The notes beneath the pieces are model-generated. The model had not been told where the DNA came from and did not search any database. It was given only the letters and a program-made list of their open reading frames with translations. Below are positions 11,772 to 23,900 of a DNA stretch of 38,541 bases, one piece after another. Each line of letters begins with the position of its first letter. The stretch's first letter is position 1. A program made the position numbers and the translations under genes. This stretch comes from Ectocarpus siliculosus (taxonomy: Eukaryota; Sar; Phaeophyceae; Ectocarpales; Ectocarpaceae), in the NCBI GenBank assembly GCA_000310025.1, contig FN648811.1:1452-39992 (forward strand), read 5' to 3'.

Positions 11772-12697
11772 GACTGGCGACGATCCGAGAGCGCAAGGGC
11801 GCACCATGAATAAATGATGATCCATGGTTGGCAGACCCGAGTGGTGGGAAGACACGGAGAAAATTCCTCGGAGTAATTGTTGATGTTTCCGCTGGTGTGG
11901 ATGACGGATCACAATACGGCCAGAAATTGTGCTCGCCGAGCAGGAGATAGAAGACATGAAAGCATGGATGGGCTAAAATGACTCAAACGATAGGAATGTA
12001 GGAAGCACACAACGTTTTTTATATTGTTTGTGAGTTGGGCAAGGTATCGAGCAATGCTCTATCCGTCACCCATGAACAATCGGTAGGTGTTGGAGACGTT
12101 TCCTTAGGGTTAGGGTTAGGGTTAGGGTTAGGAACAACACAGCAGATTTGTCTCTTCATACCGTAGTTTATTTTCAAGAAAAATGACCGACGGTCGACGA
12201 CGACGTTCTGCGAGTATTTAGTTAGGGCGATTCGTTCCGTGCTGTCCTCATGTCAAGACACAATATGGTATCCAACGCAAGCTGTACCTCATGGCGGTGA
12301 AGTGGAGGTCCGGGCCCGTCGATAAAGCTGGGGGTCGCGGATAGGACTACGGCAGGCGACCCGACGGTTTTCAGGAGTGCAGCGCAGCTTTGGGGCAACT
12401 TGTCGCGGGAAACGCGACCCTTACTCACTTTGCCTTGGTTCCTTGTTGCCGTTTAGGCACTTTGGGATTTTATTCGAGTGTGGCGACGCCTTTTAGAGCC
12501 CCTCAAACCAGAGTCGGTGTATGCCTGATGGTCCTGGTTTCGTCGCGTGGATGGCATGGAAGGGGATGCTGTTTCCAACAAAAAAACAGGAATCAAGTTG
12601 TTCAGCTCTGCGCACCATCTCCTTAACTGAGAGGAGGTGATGCATCAAGCGCACACGCACGCCTGAAGGACTTAACCATCCTCATTTTCGACCACGT
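11772..12697. other. Gene-poor stretch around a telomere-like tract
   Basis: No domain-bearing frame was found. A minus-strand frame at 12222-12428 (68 codons) and a plus frame at 12390-12626 overlap without evidence favouring either. The TTAGGG tract is listed separately. Confidence 0.5.
12104..12132 (+). repeat. Interstitial TTAGGG tract
   Basis: Four full TTAGGG repeats and a partial fifth, bounded by ordinary sequence (GTTTCC on the left, AACAACAC on the right). TTAGGG is the telomere repeat of many eukaryotes, brown algae included. A short isolated tract inside a chromosome usually reflects telomerase-mediated break repair or an old end fusion; either is inference here. Confidence 0.92.
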
Positions 12698-12704
12698 TTG
12701 CGGA

Positions 12705-13175
12705 ATGAGTGGAAAAATGGCCTGGGAACAGGTATTGTACGAAGTATGTCTAGTAGTTGTACCTTTACTACATACTGGTGTAGCGAGGGTTTCACATTAT
12801 CAAAACCAATGGTTGCTACGCCGGGACCCCTCGGTACTCGACCGAAAGAAACGAGTCGCTATCCATCAGATCATAGCAGACTCGTTATTTATGCGGGTCT
12901 GCCAACATGCAACGTGCCCAACCCACCCACACCAACTTCGCTTGGACACGAACCGTATCCGAGCGAAATTGAAGACACAGCGACTGTTTGTGGTGACGTG
13001 TGCATACACGTTGAAGGGATCGTATGGGTCTTTTCAAGTACAAGACGCCAGCCCCTCCGGAATGGCAGGATTTCTTCGCTACGAAACGTCGTTCAACAAG
13101 CAGGGCATAATATCATTCATGATTTTTCGTGAGAGAGTCCTCCCACCCCAACTCCTTCCTGCACGAGATGTATGA
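12705..13175 (+). CDS. Hypothetical 156-codon frame
   Basis: ATG at 12705 opens a 156-codon frame ending near 13175. It starts with a short hydrophobic stretch (LYEVCLVVVPLL) and continues with a basic segment (LRLDTNRIRAKLKTQR). A second frame of 144 codons starting at 12698 overlaps almost all of it, which lowers confidence in either. No family was recognised. It may be a single exon, a decayed element or chance. Confidence 0.25.
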   Translation: MSGKMAWEQVLYEVCLVVVPLLHTGVARVSHYQNQWLLRRDPSVLDRKKRVAIHQIIADSLFMRVCQHATCPTHPHQLRLDTNRIRAKLKTQRLFVVTCAYTLKGSYGSFQVQDASPSGMAGFLRYETSFNKQGIISFMIFRERVLPPQLLPARDV

Positions 13176-14617
13176 AAACACAAGATGTACGAAAACAAGC
13201 CAAAACCAAAGTAGACGCCGCCTGACGCCAACGAGCAGCACATAAGATCGAGGAAGACCTTGCTATACCCCTGTCTTCCTACCCTGTAAAGCTATACAAG
13301 GGTACTGAACGGCCACGGGGGCCCGCATCGCAAGCGAAAGTAATGGACGACGGTGAAGGGAGAAAATAAGAAGACAGCGAAGGTGGAAAGCTGATGAGAA
13401 TCTGTTTCCGTGCTCGGGTGAGACTGAAAAAGCGAAGCACAATTACCACTTTATGTTTTGCCTTTTTCTTTTTTGTTTTGCGGTAACCATGAATGGTGGT
13501 CGAGTAGATCATGTTGTGCGGGGTCGAGAACCCTCACTCCGCGCAAAGGGGAAAATCGCACGTTGTGTTAAATTGGTCAAGCACCCTCGAGGCAGTTACA
13601 CAGCGCTTCAAACTGTCTCTGGAAGTGACAGCGCCAGAAAAAAAATGAAGTCATACGCAGCTGTCATTCGTACGCAAGGAGGTAAGCACAAGATGCCGAA
13701 CACCCTTAGCAGGGTGCAGCGCACCCTTCATGCGACTCGCCGAATATCTCACGGCGCTTCGCGCTTGGTGATGTGAGAGCCTGGTCCGGTGAGAACCCGG
13801 CGTGCTCCGTCCCGGCTTTGTAGGGATGCGAGGTCAATGGTCCAACGACTACGGCATGCACGACTATTAGTACACCCCCACCACCACCAACTCCATGGCG
13901 CCACTGCACACTCCTGGCCACCAGTTCGCTAGGAGGTTAAGGCTTAAACCGTTCGAATCCAACACAAGGATCTACACGTGCGCATGGCACGACAAGTCTC
14001 TGGCTGGGTGTCATCCTCACCAACTCGCAACGAACACCTTTAGGGCGGCTATCGTGCAGTCTTCGTCACGAATTATGTGCCGGTCGAGAGCTCTTTTACG
14101 AACAGTTGAAAATAACCTGAGTCCATGTGGGCATCACTCTTCCACGAGATATATGCTGCCAGGTTGTCAAAGAAGGTTGTTGGAACAGGTTGTGATGCTC
14201 CTTTGATTGACGTTTCACATGAACCGCACACCTAAAATGGGTCGAAGTTGTTTTTTGTTTGTCGAGCTGACGCCAGGGCTTAGTCAACCGAAAGAGGGGG
14301 TGTACGTCTTGGTGGACGTACGGTACGTAAACTGCTGGGAGCAAGCGCGACGAACCTACACATTTACTGTTTTTTGTGATCTGTGTTTTTTTGCGCGTTC
14401 GTGTGTGGGAGCGTAGATTGGTATATGCATACGATGTGGGGCGGTATTCAGGCAAGGCGTATATAATATGTGTTGAAGGGGGTCATCTTCGTACAGTATT
14501 CAGAGCAAACCGGTCGTAAAAAAATCACCCATACCTGAAGAGAAATAAGTACGCTCATCGTCGTTATAGAATTACCTGGCCACCTGAATCGCGTGAATGT
14601 AACCCAGTCTCGACGCT
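13176..14617. other. No gene recognised
   Basis: Frames of 60-120 codons overlap on both strands without any domain. TTCGAATCC near 13954 resembles a tRNA T-loop, but no acceptor stem or anticodon arm can be folded around it. Confidence 0.45.
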
Positions 14618-14826
14618 TTGGGGTACCCGGAACATATTGCGTACTACGCCCCCCCCTCGAACGAGAGGAGGCGCACATGTTACCACTCTGTTTAAGTCCT
14701 GTGTTCACAGAGTTTCAGCGTGCAAGAGAGCGAGAGAAAGAGAGTAGGGCAAAGGAAACGAGCGAGGTGGACACAAGGAAGGCTTCTACAATAGTGAAGT
14801 GCCTACCTCAGGAGCCGACCACAAGT
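14618..14826 (+). repeat. Dispersed block B, copy 1
   Basis: About 209 bp beginning TTGGGGTACCCGGAAC. It matches 31464-31660 along its whole length, including the CTCG..CGAGAGGAGG segment, the TGT(G/T)CACAGAGT segment and the ending GAAGGCTTCTA. In both places it lies just upstream of diverged satellite units in the same orientation, so B and the satellite belong to one larger repeat. Confidence 0.88.
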
Positions 14827-15102
14827 TGAGCCTTTTCTGGCAGCCCTCCTCTTGCGCTTGAGAAATGGGGTAGTTACGGAGAAACTGGGGTCCTGGTCGG
14901 GAGTGCCGAGCGGAGAAGAGAGCAAGGACGCCAGGCGCCAGCAGGTGTGGCATCTAGGGCGCAGCACTGAGCGGTACGTGTGGCGACGTGACGGCAATGA
15001 GGACAGAGGTGAAGTAGAAAGAGTACAAAACCACACCCGTGTGGAGGAGAGAGAACCCCGATGGATCGGTCTGTAGAGGAGAGAGAAAACCAACTGCTAT
15101 TG

Positions 15103-15955
15103 AGTTGATGGTCCTGTTTGTCAACAGGACCAGTGTTACCTATTAGGGTTGTCGCCTTTGGGCGATTCACGAGAAAGAGTACAACCGCCGGAACCACAAC
15201 ATATATATATAATAGTGCTTGGCGGCGGTGGTTGGTGGGCTTGTTTTTTACTAGCGACATCCAAAAAGGTTGTCACCTTTGAGGCGATTCACGCAGCAAG
15301 AGAGGGTACATGCCGGGACCACACGCATAAATGTAGTACGCAGCGTCCGTGGTCGGTGGTCTTGTTTTTCAAAAACATCATCTACTAGGGTTGTCGCCAT
15401 GAGCGATTAACGCAACGATAAAGAGAGAATGACTGCCGGAACCACACGCATGAATAGTGTGTGGCGGCTATCGTTGGTGGTTTTTCTTTCAACAGCGATA
15501 CCTACCAGGGGTATTCTCTTGGGGGCGATTCACGCTTGAATACAGAAAGTCTAAATTCCGGAGTCATACACATGAATAGTGTCTGGCGGCCGTGGTTGGT
15601 GGATCTGTTTTTCAACAACGCTACTTACCAGGGTTGTAACCTTGGGGACGATTCACGCACAAACACGAAGAGCGGAAAAGCCGGAACCATAAACACATGA
15701 GTAGTGTTTGGCGCCCGTCGTTGTAGGCTTGTTTTTTCTATCAGCGCTACCTACCGCAGGATTTTGCCTTCGGGCGATTCACGCATGCATATAGAGTGTA
15801 AATGCAGGAACCACACACATGAATAAGGTGTGGCGGCCGTGGTTGGTAGATTGGTTTTTCATCAGTGTTGCCTACCAGCGTCCATATGCACCATGTTGCA
15901 CGTGATTCACTGACTAAACACATCAATGGTGTTTTATGGCCGAGGTCTGGTTCAC
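15103..15955 (+). repeat. Diverged satellite units, composite copy 1
   Basis: Seven or so units of about 115-120 bp that share the order of motifs of the left array: GGGTTGTCGCC, GGCGATTCACGCA, GCCGGAACCACACACATGAAT, GTGTGGCGGCCGTGG, then CTTGTTTTTCAACAGCGCTACC. They are far less alike than the units at 1-6828. The last unit, beyond about 15885, is badly degraded. A separate 8-bp hairpin, GTCCTGTT/AACAGGAC, sits at 15111-15130 at the entry to the array. Confidence 0.9.
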
Positions 15956-16440
15956 ACAGCATGTGGTATCTGCTCTACTATAACTGCACAACGTTAGCGA
16001 CTGCTGGCTGCTGACACCGGTACCATTCTGCAGCACCCTACAGACCTAGCGTGCACACACAATCTTGTCGTCATAGCTTGGGTACGACGACTTTCGTCTA
16101 TGTTGCCTGCAGCGAACACAGAAGGGATAAAACTTGGCTTCCGTCTACAAGGACACGTAACAACTATCCCTGACAACTTCTGTTGGTGTGAGTGCGTGTG
16201 TAGTCGGATTTGTAGACGAGATGGCTGTTTCAGGTGCCCTGCACAGAGGTATGCGTTGGGTGGTACGGCCAGAGAATGGGTGTGCGGAGCCCCCGCGTCA
16301 GCTGTGGTGCTCGTGGCACTCCCTGCTCTTTTTCCTTCCAATCGGGTGTGAGTGATAACAAGTTTTAAAACATCAAGCACTACAGTCACTACAAAGACAA
16401 CAAGGGCATACCACCTAGGGTTGACGAATAACTATTATAT
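15956..16440. other. Spacer between satellite and block C, copy 1
   Basis: No recognised gene. A plus frame starting ATG 16100 (83 codons) and a minus frame at 15994-16389 overlap. The equivalent spacer in copy 2 (about 36951-37702) is longer and unrelated by eye. Confidence 0.5.
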
Positions 16441-17036
16441 GTTAAAGGTTGGGTAGTGCAAGCTCTGAAATATGACCAAGCTCACGGAGCTTCGAGGCAA
16501 ACAGTGGAGAAATAGCCGTGAATCCCAGAAACCAATGCGTGCTGCACTTGCTAAAGGTTGGGGCACTGGCATATGGCGGTTGGGGGCAACAAATCGAGCA
16601 AGTATCCCGGAGGGCAGGAAGAAGAAGCTAGACGAATGAGAAGGAGCCGTGTACAATGGTGTCCAGCACGGTACGAAATAGCAAGTCGGGGGGCAATCGG
16701 GGGAAGGTACGGTGTGGGGGTAGTCAAGAGCAGGAGCTAATCCCATTGAGTAGTGTCATGGTGACCTCAAATTTGGCGAAGAAATTGGGAGTTGGTCATG
16801 TGAGACTATACTGTGCGCAGTAAGATTGGTTCCCTCCACCGCATGAAAGAGCACCCTCGGTTGCTGTTTGGAGGGGAGAGAGAGGGACAGATTTTGTTGG
16901 GAGAAAGGCAGAAGCATGAAAAGAAAGGCCGCAAAAAGGTGTCGTCGGGAAACACACGTCCTCTCTACCAGTTTGGTAACTCTTCCCTCGGGCTTAAGAA
17001 AATAATAATAAACGCGAAAGAGAAGAGAACAATAAA
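16441..17036 (+). repeat. Dispersed block C, copy 1
   Basis: About 600 bp matching 37703-38341 in order and orientation: GTTAAAGGTTG at the start, CGGAGCTTCGAGGCAAA, GAGTATCCCG-like and GGGGGCAA segments, AGATTGGTTCCCTCCACCGC, GTTGCTGTTTGGAGG, and the ending AACAATAAA. The two copies are clearly diverged, with small indels. No coding capacity is conserved. An AATAAA at the 3' end suggests a transcribed element that ends there, such as a terminal repeat or a SINE-like unit; its class is unknown. Confidence 0.87.
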
Positions 17037-18653
17037 GCTGTGGTATGCATACGACTGCCGTGCGAGGAGCAGTACAAGGGCATGTCAACGCAAAAAACAA
17101 AACAAAACAAACCACTGCTGCTACGATGGAGCTAGGGAATCAACAAGTCTGGCACTCGCATTCCGGCAGCACTAAAGAGCACAAACAAAAACACGAGCCG
17201 ATTGCACGCAAGAAGGCCTTCCGTACAGCAGTAGTACAGTCCTCGAAAAAATTGTGATCGAGTGCACATCACAGAGGAGAAACGAAAATTAAAAAAATAC
17301 GACATTATGGAAGAGAGTCCAAGCCGTGCCCGCCGCGAGTTTAATGCCGTGCTACAGCACAGTACTGCTAGACACTGCTGTCAATCTAGATTTCCGCACC
17401 AGTAAATTTCGCCTGCTGTACTGAAAGTTGAACCGGCCTACCAGTAAATACAGGGAGGGGTGCAACACACCTTCGATTGCACGGGGATGGATGCACTGCC
17501 GACCAGCTACGTGACGTGTGGCTGCGGTGCTGGAAAAGCGGGCGCCACGACACCACAACATCAAAACAACACCACAAGCAAATGTGTGAGCGGTCGAAGC
17601 CGCCGGCAACACCGGTACGCCGAATTCCAAACTGCGCGTTTTTGCCGGACAGTTGATCGTACAGCAGTAGCTGTTAGGAGTTTGACAGGAAGCAAGCGTG
17701 ACGTAGTCGAGTTGCACAGCGACATGACGTATTAACGAAATACGAAATACACGTTCGTTCGTGATACATAGCTGCTGCACGCAACACGTGGTCGCTACAA
17801 CATAAAAACAACACCAAAAGCAAACGTGGTAAGGGGAAAATTACAGTCAGTCGTGGTTGCGTGTGACGATGGCACGTAAAGGTTCGGTACACGTCGTCGC
17901 TGCTGCACGGTGTGCGTGAGTCGCAACGCTAAAGTGGTATTTCTCGACGCATACGTGTGGCCAAGTGTGGCCCGCAAAAGGAAAATTAGCATCCCATTGT
18001 CGGTGTACGCTAAGATGTAGTCTGATTCCCAGGGTGGACCTTGTCAAACAAATGCTGAATCGAAATCGAAAATCAACCAGGAGGCGAACAAGGCCCATAC
18101 ATGCCAGTTGCGATCATTGAAACTATGACCGACCATGAGAGCCACACCGCATCCAAGACAGCGAACGATAGCTCCGAACAACGGCCATAATCAGGCGGGT
18201 TGGGGGGTCTTTGTCTCACATCGATACGCTGCGAACTCAGCGACCAATGTGTGATTGAATGCTGCGTGCTGATGTAGGAAAGCCAAATAGGCTGCTGTTG
18301 AACTGCATTTATTTTACAAGTAATAATTTCACGGTGATGACTCTCTTTCTCTCAACTTAGAGCAGATCTCGCCCAAAGAAAAGTGCACCGTGCCCTGCTG
18401 GATGTCAGCTTTCTGTCAAGCTCTTGCTTGCATCGCCAAGCAGCCACCTAGCTAGACAAGTATCGATGTGGAGGCATGTACGACTCTGTGAGGGTGTGAC
18501 AGCCAGCTTGATGTTTCGGTTGTCATTTTCGATTTTTGATTTTGAGTCTGTTCGTGCTCGCTTTCGGTTCTTCCCTATCGGAGAATATTCGGAACATTTA
18601 CCCCTAGATCGAAAATCCGGCGGCGGAACACTGGAGCTCTGTTCAATCAGTGA
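17037..18653. other. Gene-poor stretch
   Basis: No domain was found. Two short similar segments (around 17556-17585 and 17796-17826, both with ACAACAT.AAAACAACACCA) suggest a small local duplication. A 142-codon minus frame at 17352-17780 has no recognisable feature. Confidence 0.4.
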
Positions 18654-18698
18654 CATTTTCGATTTTCGATTTTCCATTTTCGATTTTCGATTTTCGAC
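18654..18698. repeat. ATTTTCG simple tandem repeat
   Basis: Repeats of (C)ATTTTCG/GATTTTCG with a 7-11 bp period. A shorter related tract lies at 18523-18546, and an inverted piece (CGAAATCGAAAATC) at about 18060. The 93- and 90-codon frames across it on opposite strands are by-products of the repeat. Confidence 0.8.
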
Positions 18699-18835
18699 GG
18701 AGTAGTGGTCTGACCCAAAGGTTCACACTGACGACGACTTTCTGTGATTGTATGTACATCACATGTAGTAGATAATATGATTCAACGGAATACGGCAACA
18801 TATATGCATGCATAGAGGTAGGTATTTTTAGCTCA

Positions 18836-19105
18836 AGCCTCCGCTCGGCCCCTCAGCGAGCAGCGGGGTAATTATCGCAACCCTCAACTCGAGACGATTT
18901 CGGCCTGAGACGCACGGGCCGCCGCTCGCCCTCCCGCTCCGCGGAGCCCTCCGGACGCCCTCTCTCAGCGAGACGCCGCCGCTCGGGGCTCCGGGCGACC
19001 AGCGACGGCCGAGCTGTCCGCGCCGGCGCGACGGCCCAAAACGGCGAGCTCGCACTTTTCTCTGTGCCTCGGACCCCTCCGCTCGGGACTGTGTCGCTTA
19101 AAAAA
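18836..19105. other. GC-rich island, possible short interspersed element
   Basis: About 270 bp that is much richer in G+C than its surroundings. It begins near CTCCGCTCGGCCCCTCAGCG and ends with CCCCTCCGCTCGGGAC, then GTGTCGC and a run of seven A. A shared CTCCGCTCGG at both ends plus a terminal A-run suggest a discrete inserted unit. A CpG-rich promoter region would also fit. No tRNA-like A or B box was identified. Confidence 0.4.
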
Positions 19106-19329
19106 AGAATCAGCCATCTAATTGTGGAGCGTTTTTTTAAATTTTATGTATTCGTCATGCACAATAGTCTATAATGACCCTCACTACTGGAATTTTTTCC
19201 CTGCTGTACAACTGCAATGGATTGTAGATGTGTTCTCTCTCGTGTACGGCAAGAAGGTGTGTATTGTTATAATAAGTACATTGGGTTTGATTGAGCAACT
19301 GAACTGATGGCAATAATAGCAAGGCGCGG

Positions 19330-19398
19330 CTGGCTGTGGTTTGTGTTTCAGCATGTATTCCGCGCTGTGGTTTGTGTTTCATTGGCATGTATTCCGAG
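19330..19398 (+). repeat. Tandem duplication, ~33-bp unit
   Basis: GCTGTGGTTTGTGTTTCA followed by GCATGTATTCCG occurs twice in a row, the second copy with three extra bases (TTG). It lies in otherwise featureless sequence left of the hAT element. Confidence 0.85.
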
Positions 19399-19495
19399 AT
19401 CATGGAACGAAAGTGAGAATTTCTTCTGAAACGTACAACGTCTCATTTTTTTGGGAATTTCAACAACACGACGTGTACAGAGCACACAGGACGCC

Positions 19496-19515
19496 ACACC
19501 CTGGACAATAGACCA
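19496..19515 (+). repeat. hAT left terminal inverted repeat
   Basis: ACACCCTGGACAATAGACCA; with the two preceding C bases it makes a 22-bp perfect inverted match to 28419-28440. It carries one CAATAG, the half-site that recurs through the inner arrays. Confidence 0.88.
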
Positions 19516-19524
19516 CGTCTATTG

Positions 19525-19536
19525 CTATTGCAATAG
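19525..19536. promoter_or_regulatory. Subterminal palindrome, left
   Basis: CTATTGCAATAG, a perfect 12-bp palindrome 9 bp inside the left inverted repeat. Its counterpart CTATTGTTGCAACAATAG at 28393-28410 lies 8 bp inside the right repeat. A transposase-binding site is the simplest reading but is inferred from position only. Confidence 0.6.
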
Positions 19537-19679
19537 AATTCTATTAAATAGACGACTCTATTGCCGTCGGTAATAGATATTGATAGTTGAGTTTCGCACA
19601 CATTGCCAGAGACCAAGCGTAGCGGCAGACAGTGGGTATCATCTATTGCAGCCTGCAGTGTCTATTGACATAGGGGGCA

Positions 19680-20060
19680 AGGAATCTACTGTGTCCATCA
19701 TGGTTTGTTTGTGATGTCAATTCTGTGTCTCCATTGCGGTAAGCAACGTACGTCGACAGGCAAGGGATGTTCTCTATTTCAACCTACAATGTCTATCGAT
19801 GGCAAGTGTGTATGGTCTATTACTTTCAACAATGTCCATCGGCAGACAGATGGCCAATCTATTCTTGCCAGTAACGTCTATGGATAGGTGATGTGCGAAG
19901 TCTATTGCGGATGACAATGTCTATCAAGAGACGGGTAATAAGTCTACTGCTGCATACAATGCCTATGCAAAGATCATCCGCGAATCTCTTACTCCAGGCA
20001 ATGCCTATCGACCAGCAGTGGTGACATTCTATGGTCCGAAGCAATGGCCATTGCTGCGGG
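19680..20060 (-). repeat. Left subterminal array, 42-43 bp period, degenerate
   Basis: The motif CAATGTCTATCG or a close variant falls at about 19787, 19830, 19872, 19915, 19957, 19999 and 20042: steps of 42-43 bp. Between motifs the sequence is diverged. Orientation is opposite to that of the intron-2 array. It lies between the left end and the first transposase exon, and may hold the promoter as well as transposase sites. Confidence 0.8.
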
Positions 20061-20136
20061 CAGCAAAACACTCCGGCTCTGTTCTCGGTCCAGAGAATCC
20101 GTTGTTCATTTCATATACCCGGTGTGCTTTTTCAAG

Positions 20137-20173
20137 AGGCCGGGGCATTTTCGAAAGGCCGGGGCATTTTCCG
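20137..20173 (+). repeat. Short tandem repeat before exon 1
   Basis: AGGCCGGGGCATTTTC appears twice in tandem (20137 and 20156) about 100 bp before the open exon-1 frame. A promoter element of the transposase gene is possible but unproven. Confidence 0.5.
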
Positions 20174-20269
20174 AGACCGAAAAAGTGTGAAAATTTAATT
20201 ATCACATGTGCATGTGCACGCGCATGCGGATGAAGGGGCCACCAAAGACCCTCCGCAGCAACATAGTTT

Positions 20270-20925
20270 TTGAATCAGTTGACGGCGGACCAAAGCACAG
20301 GCACATTGATTTGTGTTCTAGTTCTACAAAATCAAATCCACACACCACCGAGCGGAGAAAACTGCTGTGATGAGTGGGGCCACGGCCACACACACGCCAT
20401 TTTCTTCTACCACCACCACCACCACTTTTCTTTGGCGCTCGTGAGCGAAAACGGTGGTCAGCAGAATAGTGCTGATGGTGCTCCTCCAGAACCACAACTC
20501 GCGCCGATATTCGAGGTTCGGAGTAGCGGCAGCGGCAGGGGCAGCGGCAGCGGTGGCAGCAGCGGTAGTCCTAGGACAGCAAGCACAATAGATTTTCCGG
20601 AGGATGTGCCCAGTGCCGTTCAAACCGCCATCAACAACTACACCCCGAAGGACGGCCATTTCCGAGCAAGGGTTCACCCCCGTAACACCAGCGTCATCAA
20701 CCACTGGGGTGTGAGGTTGGAAACGGTAGCCAAGGAAGATTGGCCCACGGACAACAAGGGAAAACCGCTGGAGAGGCCCCAGCTCTTCATGTGCATGGCC
20801 GATGATCACTGCCGCAACATGTCCAAGACCCTCAAAATCAACAACAAGCAGACATCAAGCGCCACGAATCATTTGGCTCAGACCCACGGTATCAAGAGCG
20901 GCAAGACGAAGACTGCCGAAGCAAA
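20270..20925 (+). CDS. Transposase exon 1, BED-like zinc finger
   Basis: Open from 20267 to the donor GTGAGT at 20926. It contains a Gly/Ser run near residues 84-100 and C-x5-C-x19-H-x4-H at 175-206, typical of a DNA-binding BED finger of hAT proteins though with wider Cys spacing. It ends two bases into a lysine codon. The true start may be in an upstream exon joined at an acceptor such as TTGTGTTCTAG ending at 20321. Confidence 0.8.
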
Positions 20926-23900
20926 GTGAGTGTGATCTACTGCTGCTGAAACCTCATGGACACAGGCACATATGGTGATGGGCTCAACGAGCGTCTTTTA
21001 CCCGTTGCCTGTTGGATGGAATACGTTTTTTTCTTTTTTACGTGAGCTTTTCTTCTCTGTTCGTCGATAGTTTGTAGGATGAAATGGCGCTGCGTTGTGT
21101 TGTTTGCGGAGTACCAACCAGTGGTGCATGGACCAACAGCAGTGAAATAGGCTCCTCTTCTTGCCCTAGTGTGCTAGTTTGCATCTTGACTGGCATCTTC
21201 GTGTTGCCAATGTGAATTCGTGTACGTCGGTTTGATTTATGTTTGTGACCGTTGGCGCACTTGTCCATTTCTTTTTTCCGGTGTGTGTGGTGGTTCTTAG
21301 GGCAGTCGAGACCTACGACGAGCTTGAAGCTGCCCGAAACAGCAAGCTGTTTCGGACCGATCCGCAGGGCTTCATCGTCCAGGAGTACGTCAAGGCGTAC
21401 CCCATTGATTCGGCTGAACCTTTCAACCGGGCTGAGCGCGCATCCGTACGCCGGTTGTACTCACTCCTGAACAAGGACTTCGACGTCACCGGTATCAACA
21501 ATAAGGCGGTGAGCACATGATGTGGGGGCTTGTATACGCACTTCGTAGTAGGCGTGTCGCGTGGTGGGTGTTTACTCGTTGTGTGCACCTGTTTTGGATG
21601 GGTGCGCGACGGGTGCCAGTAAGCTTTGCTTATCCTTGGACAATAGACCACCAATAGAACATTGCCGTTACAGGAACCCCGAAAATGTGGGTAGCAATAG
21701 AAATTGCTAGCTTCAAGAGCGTCCCCGGGCTGTCTATCGTATGATGCCGCTGGCAACAATAGAATTCCGATGAATCTTCCCATAGACTTTGTCGCTACAA
21801 TAAAGTTGAAATGATTTCTTTCAATAGGCATTGTTGGGAACAGCATCTTCTGCAGGAATAGTTCCGATAGGCATTGTTGGCAACCATAGATAAGGACTTG
21901 TCATATGACATGTACATTGTTGGCAATAGCACTTTTCGTCCGCCATCTTCCAATAGATGCCGTTCGCTACGCCATATTTCATGGCTCTCTTCTAACAGAC
22001 ATTGTTGGTGACAAAATATTCGGCTGCGAAGATGTAGATAGACGTTGTTGAAAACAACAGAATTGGCCGGCCGTGTTCGATAGACATTGTTACGCAACAC
22101 TGAGTTACCCGGCGGTCTTCTGAAATCTGTCGTCGACAACAATAGACTGTGCAGGCTGTCTGTCGATAGATATTACATAGATTGATCCCTTCATGGCTAC
22201 AACGGCGTTCTCGTTCATCCACAATGCCTATTTATTCCCCTTGGCAATAGACCTTTGAATCTCAACCACGCTCGTTTTTTGTTCCCCTAACCCATCGACT
22301 GGCGATTGCCGTGGCCTTTGACTTAGTATAGGAAATTAGAATGTGCTCATCAGCGTCCACCCCAACCTACTTTTTGCCCCAAAGTGTAGTCTATGAGTTG
22401 AAAAGCTTCGACGGGGGCAAGCGTAACGTACCGATGACCGTTGGATGGAATATAATGCTTGTCTTGAACACTAGCACTCTAGTCCTTTAGGTTCTATTAT
22501 TCGGCCATGATGTTCCTCACCGTGGAGATGGACCAACCAAATATTCACTTGTTCGTCCATTCTACATACTTGGCGTACACGTTGCAGGTGAAGAAGGTGA
22601 TCGCGAAGATGTATCATGTTACGACCCGGGAGTTCAACGCGTCCATGCAGAAGACTCTGCGCAACGCCACTATCCCTATCCTCTACGTGAACTGCGACCT
22701 GTGGACGAGCCATGTCTCCGGCCTCAAGTACATTGGTAAGGTTGCTGAGGTTAGACTCATCTATTTATTGCCGTCCCGACCGCCTGAAGTACGACATACA
22801 GTAGCTTGTACCCGTCCCCCCCGGCTTTTGACAGCATTGACGTGGAAAGTTTTCGAGTTCCGAGTTGCGACCCGGTAATTTTTTTTGAAAGGGGCGGGGG
22901 AACAGTAGTCGACCCCGGTTGAAAGACACAAAATGTTAGCAGGGTGCCCTGCAGATATACAGAACAGGGGGTACTTTTTTCAGCATGCAGGACCCCCGAG
23001 ATGATGCTGCAGAACACCTTTCAAACTGTACGGCACAGCGATCTGCTGCTGCGGCTGCGGCTGCGGCTGCTGCCGCTACTGCTGTGTGTGGGTATTCGGT
23101 CCGTTTTCGTGAAATCATGCTTGGCTTGTCATGCTTTCTTCGTGTTCCTGATTTCGACCTCTGGGCAGGAGCGATGGACTCTTCTCTTTTGCCGCAAATT
23201 ACTCTTACATTATTTTTTAATTGCGTTGTGGGTGCTCCGACAATAATTGTAGTTCGTTTCAGGTACAGTTTTGCTCCTTTCCTGTTTGGAATGTAGCCGG
23301 TGGCGCAGGCGGTGTACAGGATCGTATCGGGGTTGCAACGATGGTTGCCTTTCTACTTTTTGGGGGGGTTGGTGATGATATAGACTATATGCATATCGGC
23401 AAGGTTTTGCACTTGGGGACGACGCCAAAGCAACAGAGAAAAAAACCACAACAAAAATGACAACGTGCAAAATCATTGACAGCGCTGTTGCAACTATGTA
23501 CGCACAGCTTTAATCCACCACCACGTTGTTTTCGCTTCGTGTTAGTGTCCCTGCTGCAATTGCGCGTCTTTTGAAGTATGGTACGCCGCCGTTGACCCCG
23601 GGGATGGTAAGTTATCATCCCCGGAATTTTACAGAAACTTTCCGTGTGTCTTTAAGCGGGAATGACTGTAGGAGTTTGCTTTAGGTCGTTCCATGCTCGT
23701 TGTACGAATGTGTTGCAAGATCCGAGCCTTCGCCGTTATTCAGACTCTCATCCATCATTGGCAATCATGCTCTAACGGCGATCGTGGTTGATATACACGA
23801 TATCGTATTTCCTCAGGTGTCCGCGTGTTCTACCTCGACGAGAAGATGAACGTCAAGACACATCTCCTCGCTATCAGGGGATTTCGACCTCCGGGGGCGC

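Noticed and set aside
13940-13960. Possible tRNA T-loop (TTCGAATCC)
   Set aside because: No acceptor stem, anticodon arm or D arm could be formed around it. A similar TTCGAA near 8052 fails in the same way.
20370-20444. ATG at 20370 as transposase start
   Set aside because: It is in another frame and meets a stop after about 24 codons, before the zinc-finger region.
23043-23090. Poly-Ala/Leu coding tract in intron 3
   Set aside because: It lies inside a well-supported intron and is a CTG/CGG triplet repeat.
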